Assembly (NCBI GenBank): GCA_905221605.1
Contig: CAJNDS010002152.1
Location: 188,001-252,000, forward strand
Length of the DNA stretch: 64,000 bases
Reading direction: 5' to 3'
From: Symbiodinium natans
Lineage: Eukaryota; Sar; Dinophyceae; Suessiales; Symbiodiniaceae
Positions 36,001-42,447 of the stretch are shown piece by piece. Every line of letters starts with the position of its first letter. The first letter of the stretch is position 1. The notes beneath the pieces are model-generated. The model worked only from the letters and a program-made list of their open reading frames with translations. It searched no databases and had not been told where the DNA came from. A program made the position numbers and the translations under genes.

Positions 36001-36765
36001 TTGTGGCCCCCCTGGCTCGGTAGGTTGGCTGTGCGGTGGTGTGGGGGGATGCCCTCTCTGCGTGGGCGTGCAGTGTCCCCACTGGTCGTCGTGCCATGGG
36101 TCCGTGTCGGGGTCGTACGGTGCAGGGATTCGGATCGCCCATCTGTTGGGGTGGTGTGCTGGTGTGCCGGGTTGAGGGGGTGGCTGCTGCGTGTCGGGCG
36201 AGGGGTAGTATTCTTCCCAGTGGGTTGGGATCTGGTCGGGGGCGTGGTGTTGCAGGGTGAGCTGCCCCGTTGGCGTGGTGGGCCTGCTCAGGTGCTGGTT
36301 GGGTGGCCGCCCCCTCGGGAGGGGGTCTTGGTGTGGTGCATCAGCAGGGAGCCCCTCTGTGGGGTTGGTGGGCCACTGGATGTGGATGTGGGTGGCTCCT
36401 TGATGGTGGGCCTGGTCGTCTTCGAGGTTGCCATTCTCGGTGTCCCTGCCAGTGTCACGATCTTGTAGTTCACGATGTCCTCGGTGGCTGGTCGGTTGGT
36501 CGTTTTCGTCCCCCTGGTTTGGGTCGGCTGGTGGGTGGGTCGCCTGTGTCCCCCCATCTGCTGGCTCTGGTTGGTTGCTGGGTGGCTCGTAGCCCCCCTC
36601 GGCCGGCTCGTGTGTTGCTGGGTTTGCCACTGGGTTGCCCCATTCCCCAGCGGGATCGGCGTGCGGGGGTTTGCCCCCTGCCGTGGCGCGAGCTAGCTGT
36701 GGCGATTGTCCCCACAGCTGGCCCAGGCTGAGCCCCGCCACTATTGCCCCTATCACTCGGAGCAT
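32938..36765 (-). CDS. Element 2, long extra ORF (ORF3) with signal-like N-terminus
   Basis: From the ATG at 36765-36763 the frame runs about 1275 codons. It opens with MLRVIGAIVAGLSLGQLWGQ, followed by SPQLARA, which looks like a signal peptide or signal anchor. Most of the protein is disordered: Pro/Gln/His/Thr-rich, with Gln-Pro runs at about 35900-35150, a basic ARRAWERKQQARKR patch at about 34900-34840, and an Asp/Glu run at about 34580-34515. A short part looks folded (about 34370-34180: NNQIIFWPGKRGEYLWAFEV, VWVMAVTGVATAEEEEE). A second basic Arg/Gly block (SRGRGRGGGRSGGRKSGGRG) precedes the helices shared with element 1. It starts 393 bases after the ORF2 stop. I do not recognise a family. 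It could be an accessory retroelement protein or a captured host gene. Confidence 0.6.
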   Translation of the reverse strand: MLRVIGAIVAGLSLGQLWGQSPQLARATAGGKPPHADPAGEWGNPVANPATHEPAEGGYEPPSNQPEPADGGTQATHPPADPNQGDENDQPTSHRGHRELQDRDTGRDTENGNLEDDQAHHQGATHIHIQWPTNPTEGLPADAPHQDPLPRGRPPNQHLSRPTTPTGQLTLQHHAPDQIPTHWEEYYPSPDTQQPPPQPGTPAHHPNRWAIRIPAPYDPDTDPWHDDQWGHCTPTQRGHPPTPPHSQPTEPGGPQADIPRPTGGHIFLPTTQIPTIGVQSDRLTVTIPIPPTADKGGQLVTRILASIAQCADTPQQPQDDPPSQSTPTETPPSHPNPKQAKQQPAQKQPPQHPPPHLAHCHEGGTEPPQRPEAHHTSQQPAAQPIPPQPRSTHQPTQQAQPPPHQESPPAQPPPQQRQTPPHQQRPNTQQQPQQQRQCKQPPSAQTTGRDPQQQPHQQQPRPTQPQQRQQTHQPPKPHQPKPHEAQPPQHLQHHHDQPPPAKPIPQPPQQPRHHDTPTQGPRQHRSSDPPVKAPPPRQGERPTHYTTCGGTPATKPKPPQPPAEHTDDEEPHQHHAATEGEGEGGSHQEQSQDGPAHWYMREGETFEEAMARRARNRHEGRGEQRMRNRERKARRAWERKQQARKRGGKASCEGGGQPTQGGHTPQEDWAELLNRHKRPRDQHPQQNQPTSDRERRELQDRDTGHGDRERDPRTDQPQGTSDSSETHWSSDDDDDDDDDEDDEDEEDEPCAQGHPGPNQANPPGDTSNAPRQPTTTGGGNRGDEGWEWSQDGPPLLPISKNNQIIFWPGKRGEYLWAFEVADQWKHVPGGQRVRQLGRNTPQGEDQPRPIARGTQGQLRKVKGEDVWVMAVTGVATAEEEEETEPGEQPKEHVPLQQGQLARVDPDIYRTSRITPLPMKPRQGDQRGPDAPQPNYQQGGASSSGHQQPPSQQQQQPHPQNTGTPPATQAYPQQSGSRPSDPAPKRKPAATPPPPTPPPTPPPPSPPPQPEGTPRTRRQAQEQLAAEAEAEEEDNCMVQKSRGRGRGGGRSGGRKSGGRGDRKRKQQPPEEQATKRHKPQLDARARGATTAATYIQAALEALQEHTTGTQATTDAVTNTLQSGHSHLTNALECLQAWTGEGGATGSQLVNNHTEDMEPGGGEEPASSSTRPRGRLAEQRPPSPINNPDSSNPPPPRPAQDNDTTATGGWTHHTGGTTNFEEAIRLAQHVRMGWGGTERGGEDTGCGGNPGAAKTGEEVAGDGGKDQQLGTPIHGRS
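34641..34706 (-). repeat. 65-bp cassette, copy C (inside ORF3)
   Basis: Almost the same sequence as 36436-36500 (about 88% by eye), including an identical core of about 25 bp containing CGTGAACTACAAGATCGTGA on the sense strand. In the +1 frame relative to ORF3 it reads VNYKIVTLA followed by an ATG (MATEN). Confidence 0.75.
36436..36500 (-). repeat. 65-bp cassette, copy B (inside ORF3)
   Basis: Sense strand: GTGAACTACAAGATCGTGAC, then ACTGGCAGGGACACCGAGAA and an ATG (MATSK in the +1 frame). Related to the sequence directly in front of the ORF1 ATG. Confidence 0.75.
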
Positions 36766-37157
36766 AGCTGCGTCGGTGCGGGGGTTGTGTCTTGTTGTTG
36801 CTTCTGAGAGCACTCACGGCTGCAGTTCACTCGCTATCGTCCAGTGCACATGCCCTTGCAGCTTGCCATGCAGACATGCATGCGTGTGTTTAGGGTTTTG
36901 GGGGTCTTCTTCTGTCTGTCTTCTGTGACGCGTGGTGGGGTGTCGGTGTGCGCGTGCGTGCCGGTGCAGTGTCTCCCCGGTGGTGGTGTGGTGGTGATGG
37001 CGGTGGTGTTGGTGGCAGTGGGGCTGTGGTCCACGGAAGTGCTGGTGGTGTTCGTGGTGGTGGTGGTTGCGGTGGCGGTGGTGGTGGTGTTGGTGATGGT
37101 GGTGGTGGTGGTGGTGGCGATGGTGGGGGTGCTCGCGTGTGATTCTGCTGGCTTCCC
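36766..37157 (-). other. CCACCA-rich linker between ORF2 and ORF3
   Basis: 392 bp between the ORF2 stop and the ORF3 ATG. The sense strand is dominated by CCACCA repeats (about 36965-37130), giving a spurious Pro/Thr frame. It could act as an unstructured leader for ORF3; no splice-leader copy was seen in it. Confidence 0.6.
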
Positions 37158-40100
37158 CTATCCGTTGCGGTGCGCAACATCATCCGTGATTGCCAGGTTC
37201 CCCCTTTTTCGCCCCCCCCCCGTGTTTCGTGTGGTTTTGTTGGGTGCGAGGTTGCCAAGCGCCTTTTGCCTTCCGCTACTCCACGGCGGGTCATGCCTCG
37301 TCACGAACTCCTCGGTTTGGGCTTGCCACCAAAGACGATCTTGAGCTCGAATGTCCCAGTCTTGTCCCCCGACGGCGGCCACGGCTCGCTCAATGTCCGT
37401 GTGTGGGTTGAAGCGACTCGGATGTCGCAGCCCCCTGGGGTTGGCTTGTTCAGCCTTCCACCATTTTTGCCCCCGCCACAGGAGGATCTCTTTGGTGCAG
37501 CTCTCATGTTGTCTGGCGACATGTCCCCATAGCCCCCATATGCGACGCAGTGCGTGGGTAGACCATCGCTGGACTTGGTGGTGGTGTACCTTGGCCCTGG
37601 CGTCTCGCAGCCCCCTTTGGTTCCAATCTACCCAGGTTTCCCCCGCGCGTTTTCCAAGCCCTACTATTTTCCTGACGTAGTGGAGCTGACACGAGTTCGC
37701 AGCCTTCAGCAGCGTTTCGTGCGGTGGCCACGCACTACATCCCCACAGTGCTGCAGGACGGAGGTACACCAGCATCAGCTTGAGTCTGGGTGGAAGTGGG
37801 GTTCGGGCAGTGAGCTCCTGGGCGTGGGCGTGGAAGGCTTTGCGGGCTCTCGTGCGCATTTCTGCTATCAGTAGGGTGACTTGGTTCTTGAACGCCACCG
37901 GCGAGCCGAGAATGTGGAAGGAACCTTCTTCCGGTTGCGGGTCAACCCACTCCCCCCCAATGCGAAAGCGTCCCGGTTGCTCCGCATTCGTGATGATGGC
38001 CGTCTTCTTCGGGTGGATGTGTAGGCCATCTTTCTTTAGCGTTTCCTCCACACTGGTGAGGCGTTTTTGGAAGTTCTCGGCGTCATGGTCCCAGACATAG
38101 GTGTCATCCATGAAGGCTCCTTCATTGTGTGGGCACGGGGGCCCAGCCCCCTGTCTTGTGGCTGGCAGGCGTGCTTGTTGGAGGGCTCGACCCATGAGTG
38201 CGGCGAACAAAACAGGCGAATCCGGTGCTCCTTGGCGTACTCCTGTGGTTTGGAGGACGATCACGATTTCCCCCCCGATGGCGACTTGTACGGTCTCCGC
38301 CTCAAGCAGGGCCATCCACGTCCTTGCTTCCCATGGTTGTCCCCCTCGATCGCCGACCCAGTGCGCCACCATGGCCCCCATGTTCTGCTGGTGTACGCTG
38401 TCAAACGCTTTGCGGACATCCAGTTTGGCTATCCAGGTGGGCAGCTTCCATTCTACCCCCGTTCTGACAACTTTGCGGAGGACCATGATGAGCTCCTCAG
38501 CTTGTTTGCCCCTCCAAGCCCACTGAAACTTGGTGAGCGGCTCGAAGTGGTGGCTGCATCTCCCCAGCAAGAGCTGTGATAGCCACTTTAGTGTCGAGCT
38601 TGAGAGCGTGATGGGTCTTGTTTGCCCCCACTCCGTCGGGAGCGTTACTTTGGGTAGCAGGATGGTGACCCCCTCTCCCATCTTGCCGTGGAGCTTGCCG
38701 GTGTAGAGCACGTCGTTGTAGAGGTAGAGGAGTCTCTCCCCCCAGACCCGGTCCTGTTGCATGGCTCGCAGCGCTTCCAGTGAAGTTCCGTCGACACCGG
38801 TGGCTTTTCGGCGCCCCCACGTGGCCATTGCTGCAACCAGTTCCTCTTCTTCGAATGGCTTCCAGGGGGTCCTTTTGCATCGATGTTCCAGAGCGCGTCG
38901 TAGCTCCCCAAAGGCTTTCTGGACTCGTTCTCGGGAAACTTTGGCGAATGTCCCCTCAAAGTGCTCGCGCAGTTCATCTTGCCAGCCTGGTCTACCCAGC
39001 AGGTGGTGCTCCCATTGTTTGTTTTGGCGTTGTTTCCCCAGCGCTCGCAGCTCTCCCCAGTTCATGTTGGCAGCTGCTTGCACTTTGCGCCGCAACCATG
39101 CCTTCCTTTCACGTTTGTGCGTGTTCCAGACTTGCTTCCATAGGCCTCGCCGTTCGGCTTCCCCCGCGTGCTTGGCTCGATGTCGGAGGTGCTTCAGCTT
39201 GTCACTCTCTTGCCACGGTTCACCTCCTTGGGGGGCGGGCACGGTGATCGCTTTGGCCACCTCTGCAATGATGTGATGAGGATCCCCTCGGCGTTGTTCC
39301 CGTAGTGCTTCTTCGACTTGATCAAGATCTTTCAAGACGCGCGCACCCCATGTTGCCGTGAGTTTCGGCTTGTTCCGCACCGCGAAGTTTGTCTCTAGCA
39401 TGACTGCGTCGTGGTCCGACTGTATGATGTCCCTCGTCCCCTCCATCACGTGCCCTTCCCCAGCTGGGAGTCTGCGCGTGGCAATGTAGTCCAGCCGCCG
39501 GGCTCGCATGGCCGTGTTGTATGGGTGGTACGAGGGCTCGTCCATTGCTTGGTCAGGTAGTCGTAGTTCGTGTTCTTCCATCCAGCGGAGTAACGTTTCC
39601 CCTCGCCCCGTAGACGCCGCCGCCCCCATTTCCAATTCCCGGAAGGTCTCGTTGAGGTCGCCCCCCAGGATGACGCGCATCTCCGCTAAGGCTGTGCACG
39701 CTCCCCATCCCGTGAGGATACGCTCTGTCTGAGGGATCGTGGCATGGTGTGGAAGGTGTGCTGATAGGACCCCTACCATGGTGGGTTTGGTGTGCCCCTC
39801 ATTGCTGCAGGGGGGTGTTGTGGTGGGTGTGTTGGTTGTTTGTGGCGGTGGTGTGGGTGTGTCCGTGGTTGTCGGGGCGTCAGGTGGTGCACGCTGTGCT
39901 GTTTTTCCCCCCCAAAGAACAACTGACAGCCCCCCTTCTAGGCTCTCGGCTTGTGTGTGACAATATTTGAGATTGTCATATGCGACCCCCTCTCCCCTCC
40001 ACTCTGTGTCCATCTTCCCCATGACGAGAGTCCAATTTTCTGAGCTCTCGATGTGAATGCCAGGCTCGCAGATCACCTCTTGGAGGGTCACCACGTTCAC

Positions 40101-40262
40101 TGTGGCAAGGTTTGCATGTGGGCCGCCCCCCCGACTGAGCGTGAGGAGGATGTCGAGAACTTTCTTGGCCCCGGCTCCTCCCACGTTCCAGGTGAGCATA
40201 GTCAGTGCTTGTTGGGTGGTCTTCCCCCCACCTCGGGGGTGAAACTGGAGTGCTCTGTCCAT
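37158..40262 (-). CDS. LINE ORF2: endonuclease and reverse transcriptase (1034 aa)
   Basis: Starts at the ATG at 40262, six bases after the ORF1 stop (40271-40269). Residues about 22-290 form an AP-endonuclease-like (EEP) domain: TWNVGG (24-29), VVTLQE (57-62, catalytic E), GGDLNET (200-206), SDHDAV (282-287). The reverse transcriptase spans about 480-800: ILLPK (534-538), RPITL (549-553), motif A LDVRKAFD (614-621), motif B GVRQGAPDSP (674-683), catalytic box FMDDTY (717-722, D719/D720), then HPKKT (750-754). The post-RT region is Trp/Arg-rich. The protein nicks target DNA and primes cDNA synthesis on the element's own RNA. No stop or frame break interrupts it, so it could be active. A G11 run lies near the C-terminus (NTGGG); an indel there would change only the last ~20 residues. 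Confidence 0.95.
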   Translation of the reverse strand: MDRALQFHPRGGGKTTQQALTMLTWNVGGAGAKKVLDILLTLSRGGGPHANLATVNVVTLQEVICEPGIHIESSENWTLVMGKMDTEWRGEGVAYDNLKYCHTQAESLEGGLSVVLWGGKTAQRAPPDAPTTTDTPTPPPQTTNTPTTTPPCSNEGHTKPTMVGVLSAHLPHHATIPQTERILTGWGACTALAEMRVILGGDLNETFRELEMGAAASTGRGETLLRWMEEHELRLPDQAMDEPSYHPYNTAMRARRLDYIATRRLPAGEGHVMEGTRDIIQSDHDAVMLETNFAVRNKPKLTATWGARVLKDLDQVEEALREQRRGDPHHIIAEVAKAITVPAPQGGEPWQESDKLKHLRHRAKHAGEAERRGLWKQVWNTHKRERKAWLRRKVQAAANMNWGELRALGKQRQNKQWEHHLLGRPGWQDELREHFEGTFAKVSRERVQKAFGELRRALEHRCKRTPWKPFEEEELVAAMATWGRRKATGVDGTSLEALRAMQQDRVWGERLLYLYNDVLYTGKLHGKMGEGVTILLPKVTLPTEWGQTRPITLSSSTLKWLSQLLLGRCSHHFEPLTKFQWAWRGKQAEELIMVLRKVVRTGVEWKLPTWIAKLDVRKAFDSVHQQNMGAMVAHWVGDRGGQPWEARTWMALLEAETVQVAIGGEIVIVLQTTGVRQGAPDSPVLFAALMGRALQQARLPATRQGAGPPCPHNEGAFMDDTYVWDHDAENFQKRLTSVEETLKKDGLHIHPKKTAIITNAEQPGRFRIGGEWVDPQPEEGSFHILGSPVAFKNQVTLLIAEMRTRARKAFHAHAQELTARTPLPPRLKLMLVYLRPAALWGCSAWPPHETLLKAANSCQLHYVRKIVGLGKRAGETWVDWNQRGLRDARAKVHHHQVQRWSTHALRRIWGLWGHVARQHESCTKEILLWRGQKWWKAEQANPRGLRHPSRFNPHTDIERAVAAVGGQDWDIRAQDRLWWQAQTEEFVTRHDPPWSSGRQKALGNLAPNKTTRNTGGGRKRGNLAITDDVAHRNG

Positions 40263-40268
40263 GGGCGA

Positions 40269-41318
40269 TCACTGAAGGGCCCCTCTGAGCCCCGACCCTT
40301 GCTGCTGGGTTCGCTCCACTGTGGCTCTGAGCGCTTTGGCCATCTCGTTGACGTCCACCCATCCCGGTCCTATCTTGTCTGCCCCTTCTTTCGGGGGGCT
40401 GACAGCTGACGAGATCCGGGCACCTCCGTACCACACCGTGCCCGTAGCGAACTCCACCTCCAGGTCGTTGTGGCTGCCCCCCAGCTCTAGGATGCATCGC
40501 TTCACTTTGGCTGCCAGTCTTGCTCGTCGGCGACGTTCTGGTGGCTGGGAGATGGTGAGGTATGCGTAGCGAGGCTGCCCCGTGTCCTCCCTCACATGTC
40601 CCGTTTGGATTTTGGCATTGCGGACGATCGTGATGGCCCTCTGGATGCGTTGGCGGTACTCTTCACCTCCTTCTCCGACTCGGGCCCCTTTGAGGGGAAT
40701 GAGGGCAAACCCCCTCCGGATCCCAGGTACAAAGGCGTCCTGGTATTCGATGTCGACCTTGAGTTGGCGTAGGATCTGGGTGGCTTTCTCGATCACTTCG
40801 TTGGCGGGCGTGTTGTCCCCCCATCCTCCCATGATGAGCGCCGGCTTGCGGCCCCCGATCCCATCGTCGGTCGTCGGCACGCTTGTGGTGGATTGCCCCG
40901 GGTTGCACCCCGACGTCTCCAGCTTTTCAATGCGTTCCTCCAGGCTGCGTTGGTTGGCTTCCATCTTGTCTTCCAGGTAGCGCTGCCCCTCCACAACTTC
41001 CGCCATTTTTGCCCCTTGGTTGTCCTGCTTGTCGGTCAACTGTTTCAGCAGCGCCAGGGTGGTTTGGAGTTGTTTGGTGACCTCCGACTCCACGGTGGTG
41101 ACTCTCTCCGCCATGTCTTTCTGCACTCCCCCAATGGCGTGCTGGAAGTCCTGTTTCATCGCCTCCTGGTGGGCTTTGAGCTCGGCTTTGAGGGCCCCCA
41201 GCGAGATGGCGTCCTCCACTTCCACCACTTCTGCCGCTTTGCGTTTGGCGGGCGAGCTGCCCTCACCTCCGCCCCCTCCTCCGTTCGCAGCTGTCGATGC
41301 TGCCCCCAACGTAGTCAT
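40269..41318 (-). CDS. LINE ORF1: coiled-coil RNA-binding-type protein (349 aa)
   Basis: The ATG at 41318-41316 (context AACCATGA) is the best start; the frame is open further upstream but without ATG. Order of parts: Gly-rich and basic N-terminus (SSPAKRKAAEVVEVEDAISL), a coiled coil over about residues 50-145 (heptad pattern through EVTKQLQTTLALLKQLTDKQ and SLEERIEKLE), then a compact domain (ALIMGGWGDNTPANEVIEKA, IRRGFALIPLKGARVGEG, RQRIQRAITIVRNAKIQTG) and a basic region (PPERRRRARLAAKVKRCILE). This is the architecture of L1-type ORF1 proteins: trimerising coiled coil plus RRM-like and C-terminal nucleic-acid-binding parts. Expected role: coat the element RNA and act as a chaperone in the RNP. 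Domain assignment is by layout, not by a search. Confidence 0.8.
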   Translation of the reverse strand: MTTLGAASTAANGGGGGGEGSSPAKRKAAEVVEVEDAISLGALKAELKAHQEAMKQDFQHAIGGVQKDMAERVTTVESEVTKQLQTTLALLKQLTDKQDNQGAKMAEVVEGQRYLEDKMEANQRSLEERIEKLETSGCNPGQSTTSVPTTDDGIGGRKPALIMGGWGDNTPANEVIEKATQILRQLKVDIEYQDAFVPGIRRGFALIPLKGARVGEGGEEYRQRIQRAITIVRNAKIQTGHVREDTGQPRYAYLTISQPPERRRRARLAAKVKRCILELGGSHNDLEVEFATGTVWYGGARISSAVSPPKEGADKIGPGWVDVNEMAKALRATVERTQQQGSGLRGALQ

Positions 41319-41380
41319 GGTTTGCCTTCTCGGTGTCGCTGCCCAAGTCACGGTCTTTGAGGTCACAAAGTCCCTGGCGA
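41316..41380 (-). repeat. 65-bp cassette, copy A (in front of the ORF1 ATG)
   Basis: Sense strand: TTTGTGACCTCAAAGACCGT, then GACTTGGGCAGCGACACCGA and GAAGGCAAACC-ATG. It aligns with copies B and C at about 75%, and the ATG that starts ORF1 is at the same relative position as the ATGs in B and C. Confidence 0.65.
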
Positions 41381-41725
41381 GGAAGAGGTCGTGCAGGTGC
41401 GTTGCCCCCACGTACACCCCCTGTAGGCTCGCCGAGGCCCGTCGGGTAGCTGTGCACTAAGTCCCCCGCACGCCTCTGCGGTCCCCGAACTCACCGAAGG
41501 CCAGCAGCGGTTGCCCCCGTGGATTGAAGACACCGCAATTGACGAGGACGGCCCCCGCGATGAACACGCGTAGTTCTGCAAACGTGTAGTACAGCTCGTA
41601 TGGCGGCGCAGACCGGGGCAAGGCTCAGACTGCCCCCCCCCCTCTCTCACAACCCTCGCCTCTTTGGCTTGCTCTCTTTTGGTTGAGGTGGCCAGGCCTC
41701 GGGGTGCCACCTTGAGCACTCGTGG

Positions 41726-41740
41726 CTTGAGCCAAAATGG

Positions 41741-41744
<4 letters not shown>
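41726..41744 (-). other. Dinoflagellate spliced-leader sequence at the 5' edge of element 2
   Basis: The minus strand reads GTAGCCATTTTGGCTCAAG, identical to the last 19 of the 22 nt of the conserved dinoflagellate spliced leader. It is followed by the element leader region and preceded by (GA)n instead of the remaining three leader bases. It lacks the GT donor that follows the leader in SL RNA genes (next bases are CCACG), so it is a reverse-transcribed relic and not an SL RNA gene. Confidence 0.9.
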
Positions 41745-41775
<31 letters not shown>

Positions 41776-41782
41776 TCTCTCA

Positions 41783-41833
<51 letters not shown>

Positions 41834-41838
41834 GCTCT

Positions 41839-41871
<33 letters not shown>

Positions 41872-41883
41872 GGCTCTCTCTCT
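41745..41883. repeat. (CT)n tract with AGCGCTCT interruptions
   Basis: About 140 bp of CT repeats on plus, (GA)n on the element sense strand, directly upstream of the spliced-leader relic. The Leu-Ser/Glu-Arg frames are repeat artefacts. Confidence 0.95.
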
Positions 41884-42447
41884 CGCGCTCGGCGGTCAAC
41901 AACACGAGGAAAAGATTTGCTTGGTGTCCAACCCATCCAGCTCGGCACACGCCTGTCTTTCGTTCACTCTCCGTCTGTCCATCTGCCTAAACCTTGAACT
42001 CTGAACTCTGCGATTGCCAGCCAAGAATCCGCTCCGATTCCTTCAGACCAGGTTCTGCGAGCCTCGGGAGGAACGTGACAGACATCGCTGAAAGTGAGAA
42101 GAGGTGCGGATGTCCGAACAGTCGCTAAAATGGCGAGTGCTTCCTTGCTATTTTCCACACCAGTGTAAGCCGAGGGCTGCAGCCTCTGTCAGGATTCGTC
42201 TGCACCCACCAGTTGCCATCAGGCTCTGCTTTGTGCGCCCGTCCCCACGGAAGACACCATTGACGCCTGCCGAGTTCAACTAGCCCACACAGATGTCAGG
42301 AGAGACCAGCTGGGAAACAGAGCCCTAAAGTGGTTTTAAGGTGCATCAGGTCCGGTCGAAGACAACTTGATTGAACCGGTGAGGGGTGTGGAGTTCATGT
42401 AAGTTCATGAAGCCATACAGCAGTATCATATTCCACAGCTGTGGAGG

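Larger units (their letters stand above)
31424..41744 (-). mobile_element. Element 2: large LINE-type retrotransposon carrying a spliced leader
   Basis: At least 10.3 kb, read on the minus strand: (GA)n, spliced leader (41744-41726), about 0.4 kb leader region, ORF1, six-base gap, ORF2 (endonuclease plus reverse transcriptase), a 0.4-kb CCACCA-rich linker, a >1200-codon extra ORF, a +1 frame change, the conserved terminal domain, and a 3' region shared with element 1. No LTRs are seen. ORF1 and ORF2 have no internal stops and all catalytic motifs, so the copy looks young. The 3' boundary is not defined because both copies of the element run into the identical 8-kb block. Typical LINEs are 4-7 kb with two ORFs; the extra 3' coding part is unusual. 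Confidence 0.85.

Noticed and set aside
33450-36175. Large plus-strand frames rich in Cys, Gly, Val, Trp across the retroelement
   Set aside because: Antisense shadows of CAG/CCA/CAC-rich sense codons; no domain.
36890-37294. Pro-rich minus frame between ORF2 and ORF3 as a continuation of ORF2
   Set aside because: It overlaps the last ORF2 codons after a G11 run and then encodes only CCACCA-derived Pro/Thr. It is more likely a linker, although an indel in the G-run could change the ORF2 tail.
37170-39276. Plus-strand frames opposite ORF2
   Set aside because: Antisense to a full set of endonuclease and reverse transcriptase motifs.
41726-41744. Possible spliced-leader RNA gene
   Set aside because: No GT donor follows the leader (CCACG instead) and no Sm-site or stem structure was seen downstream; it lies at the edge of a retroelement, so it is a relic.
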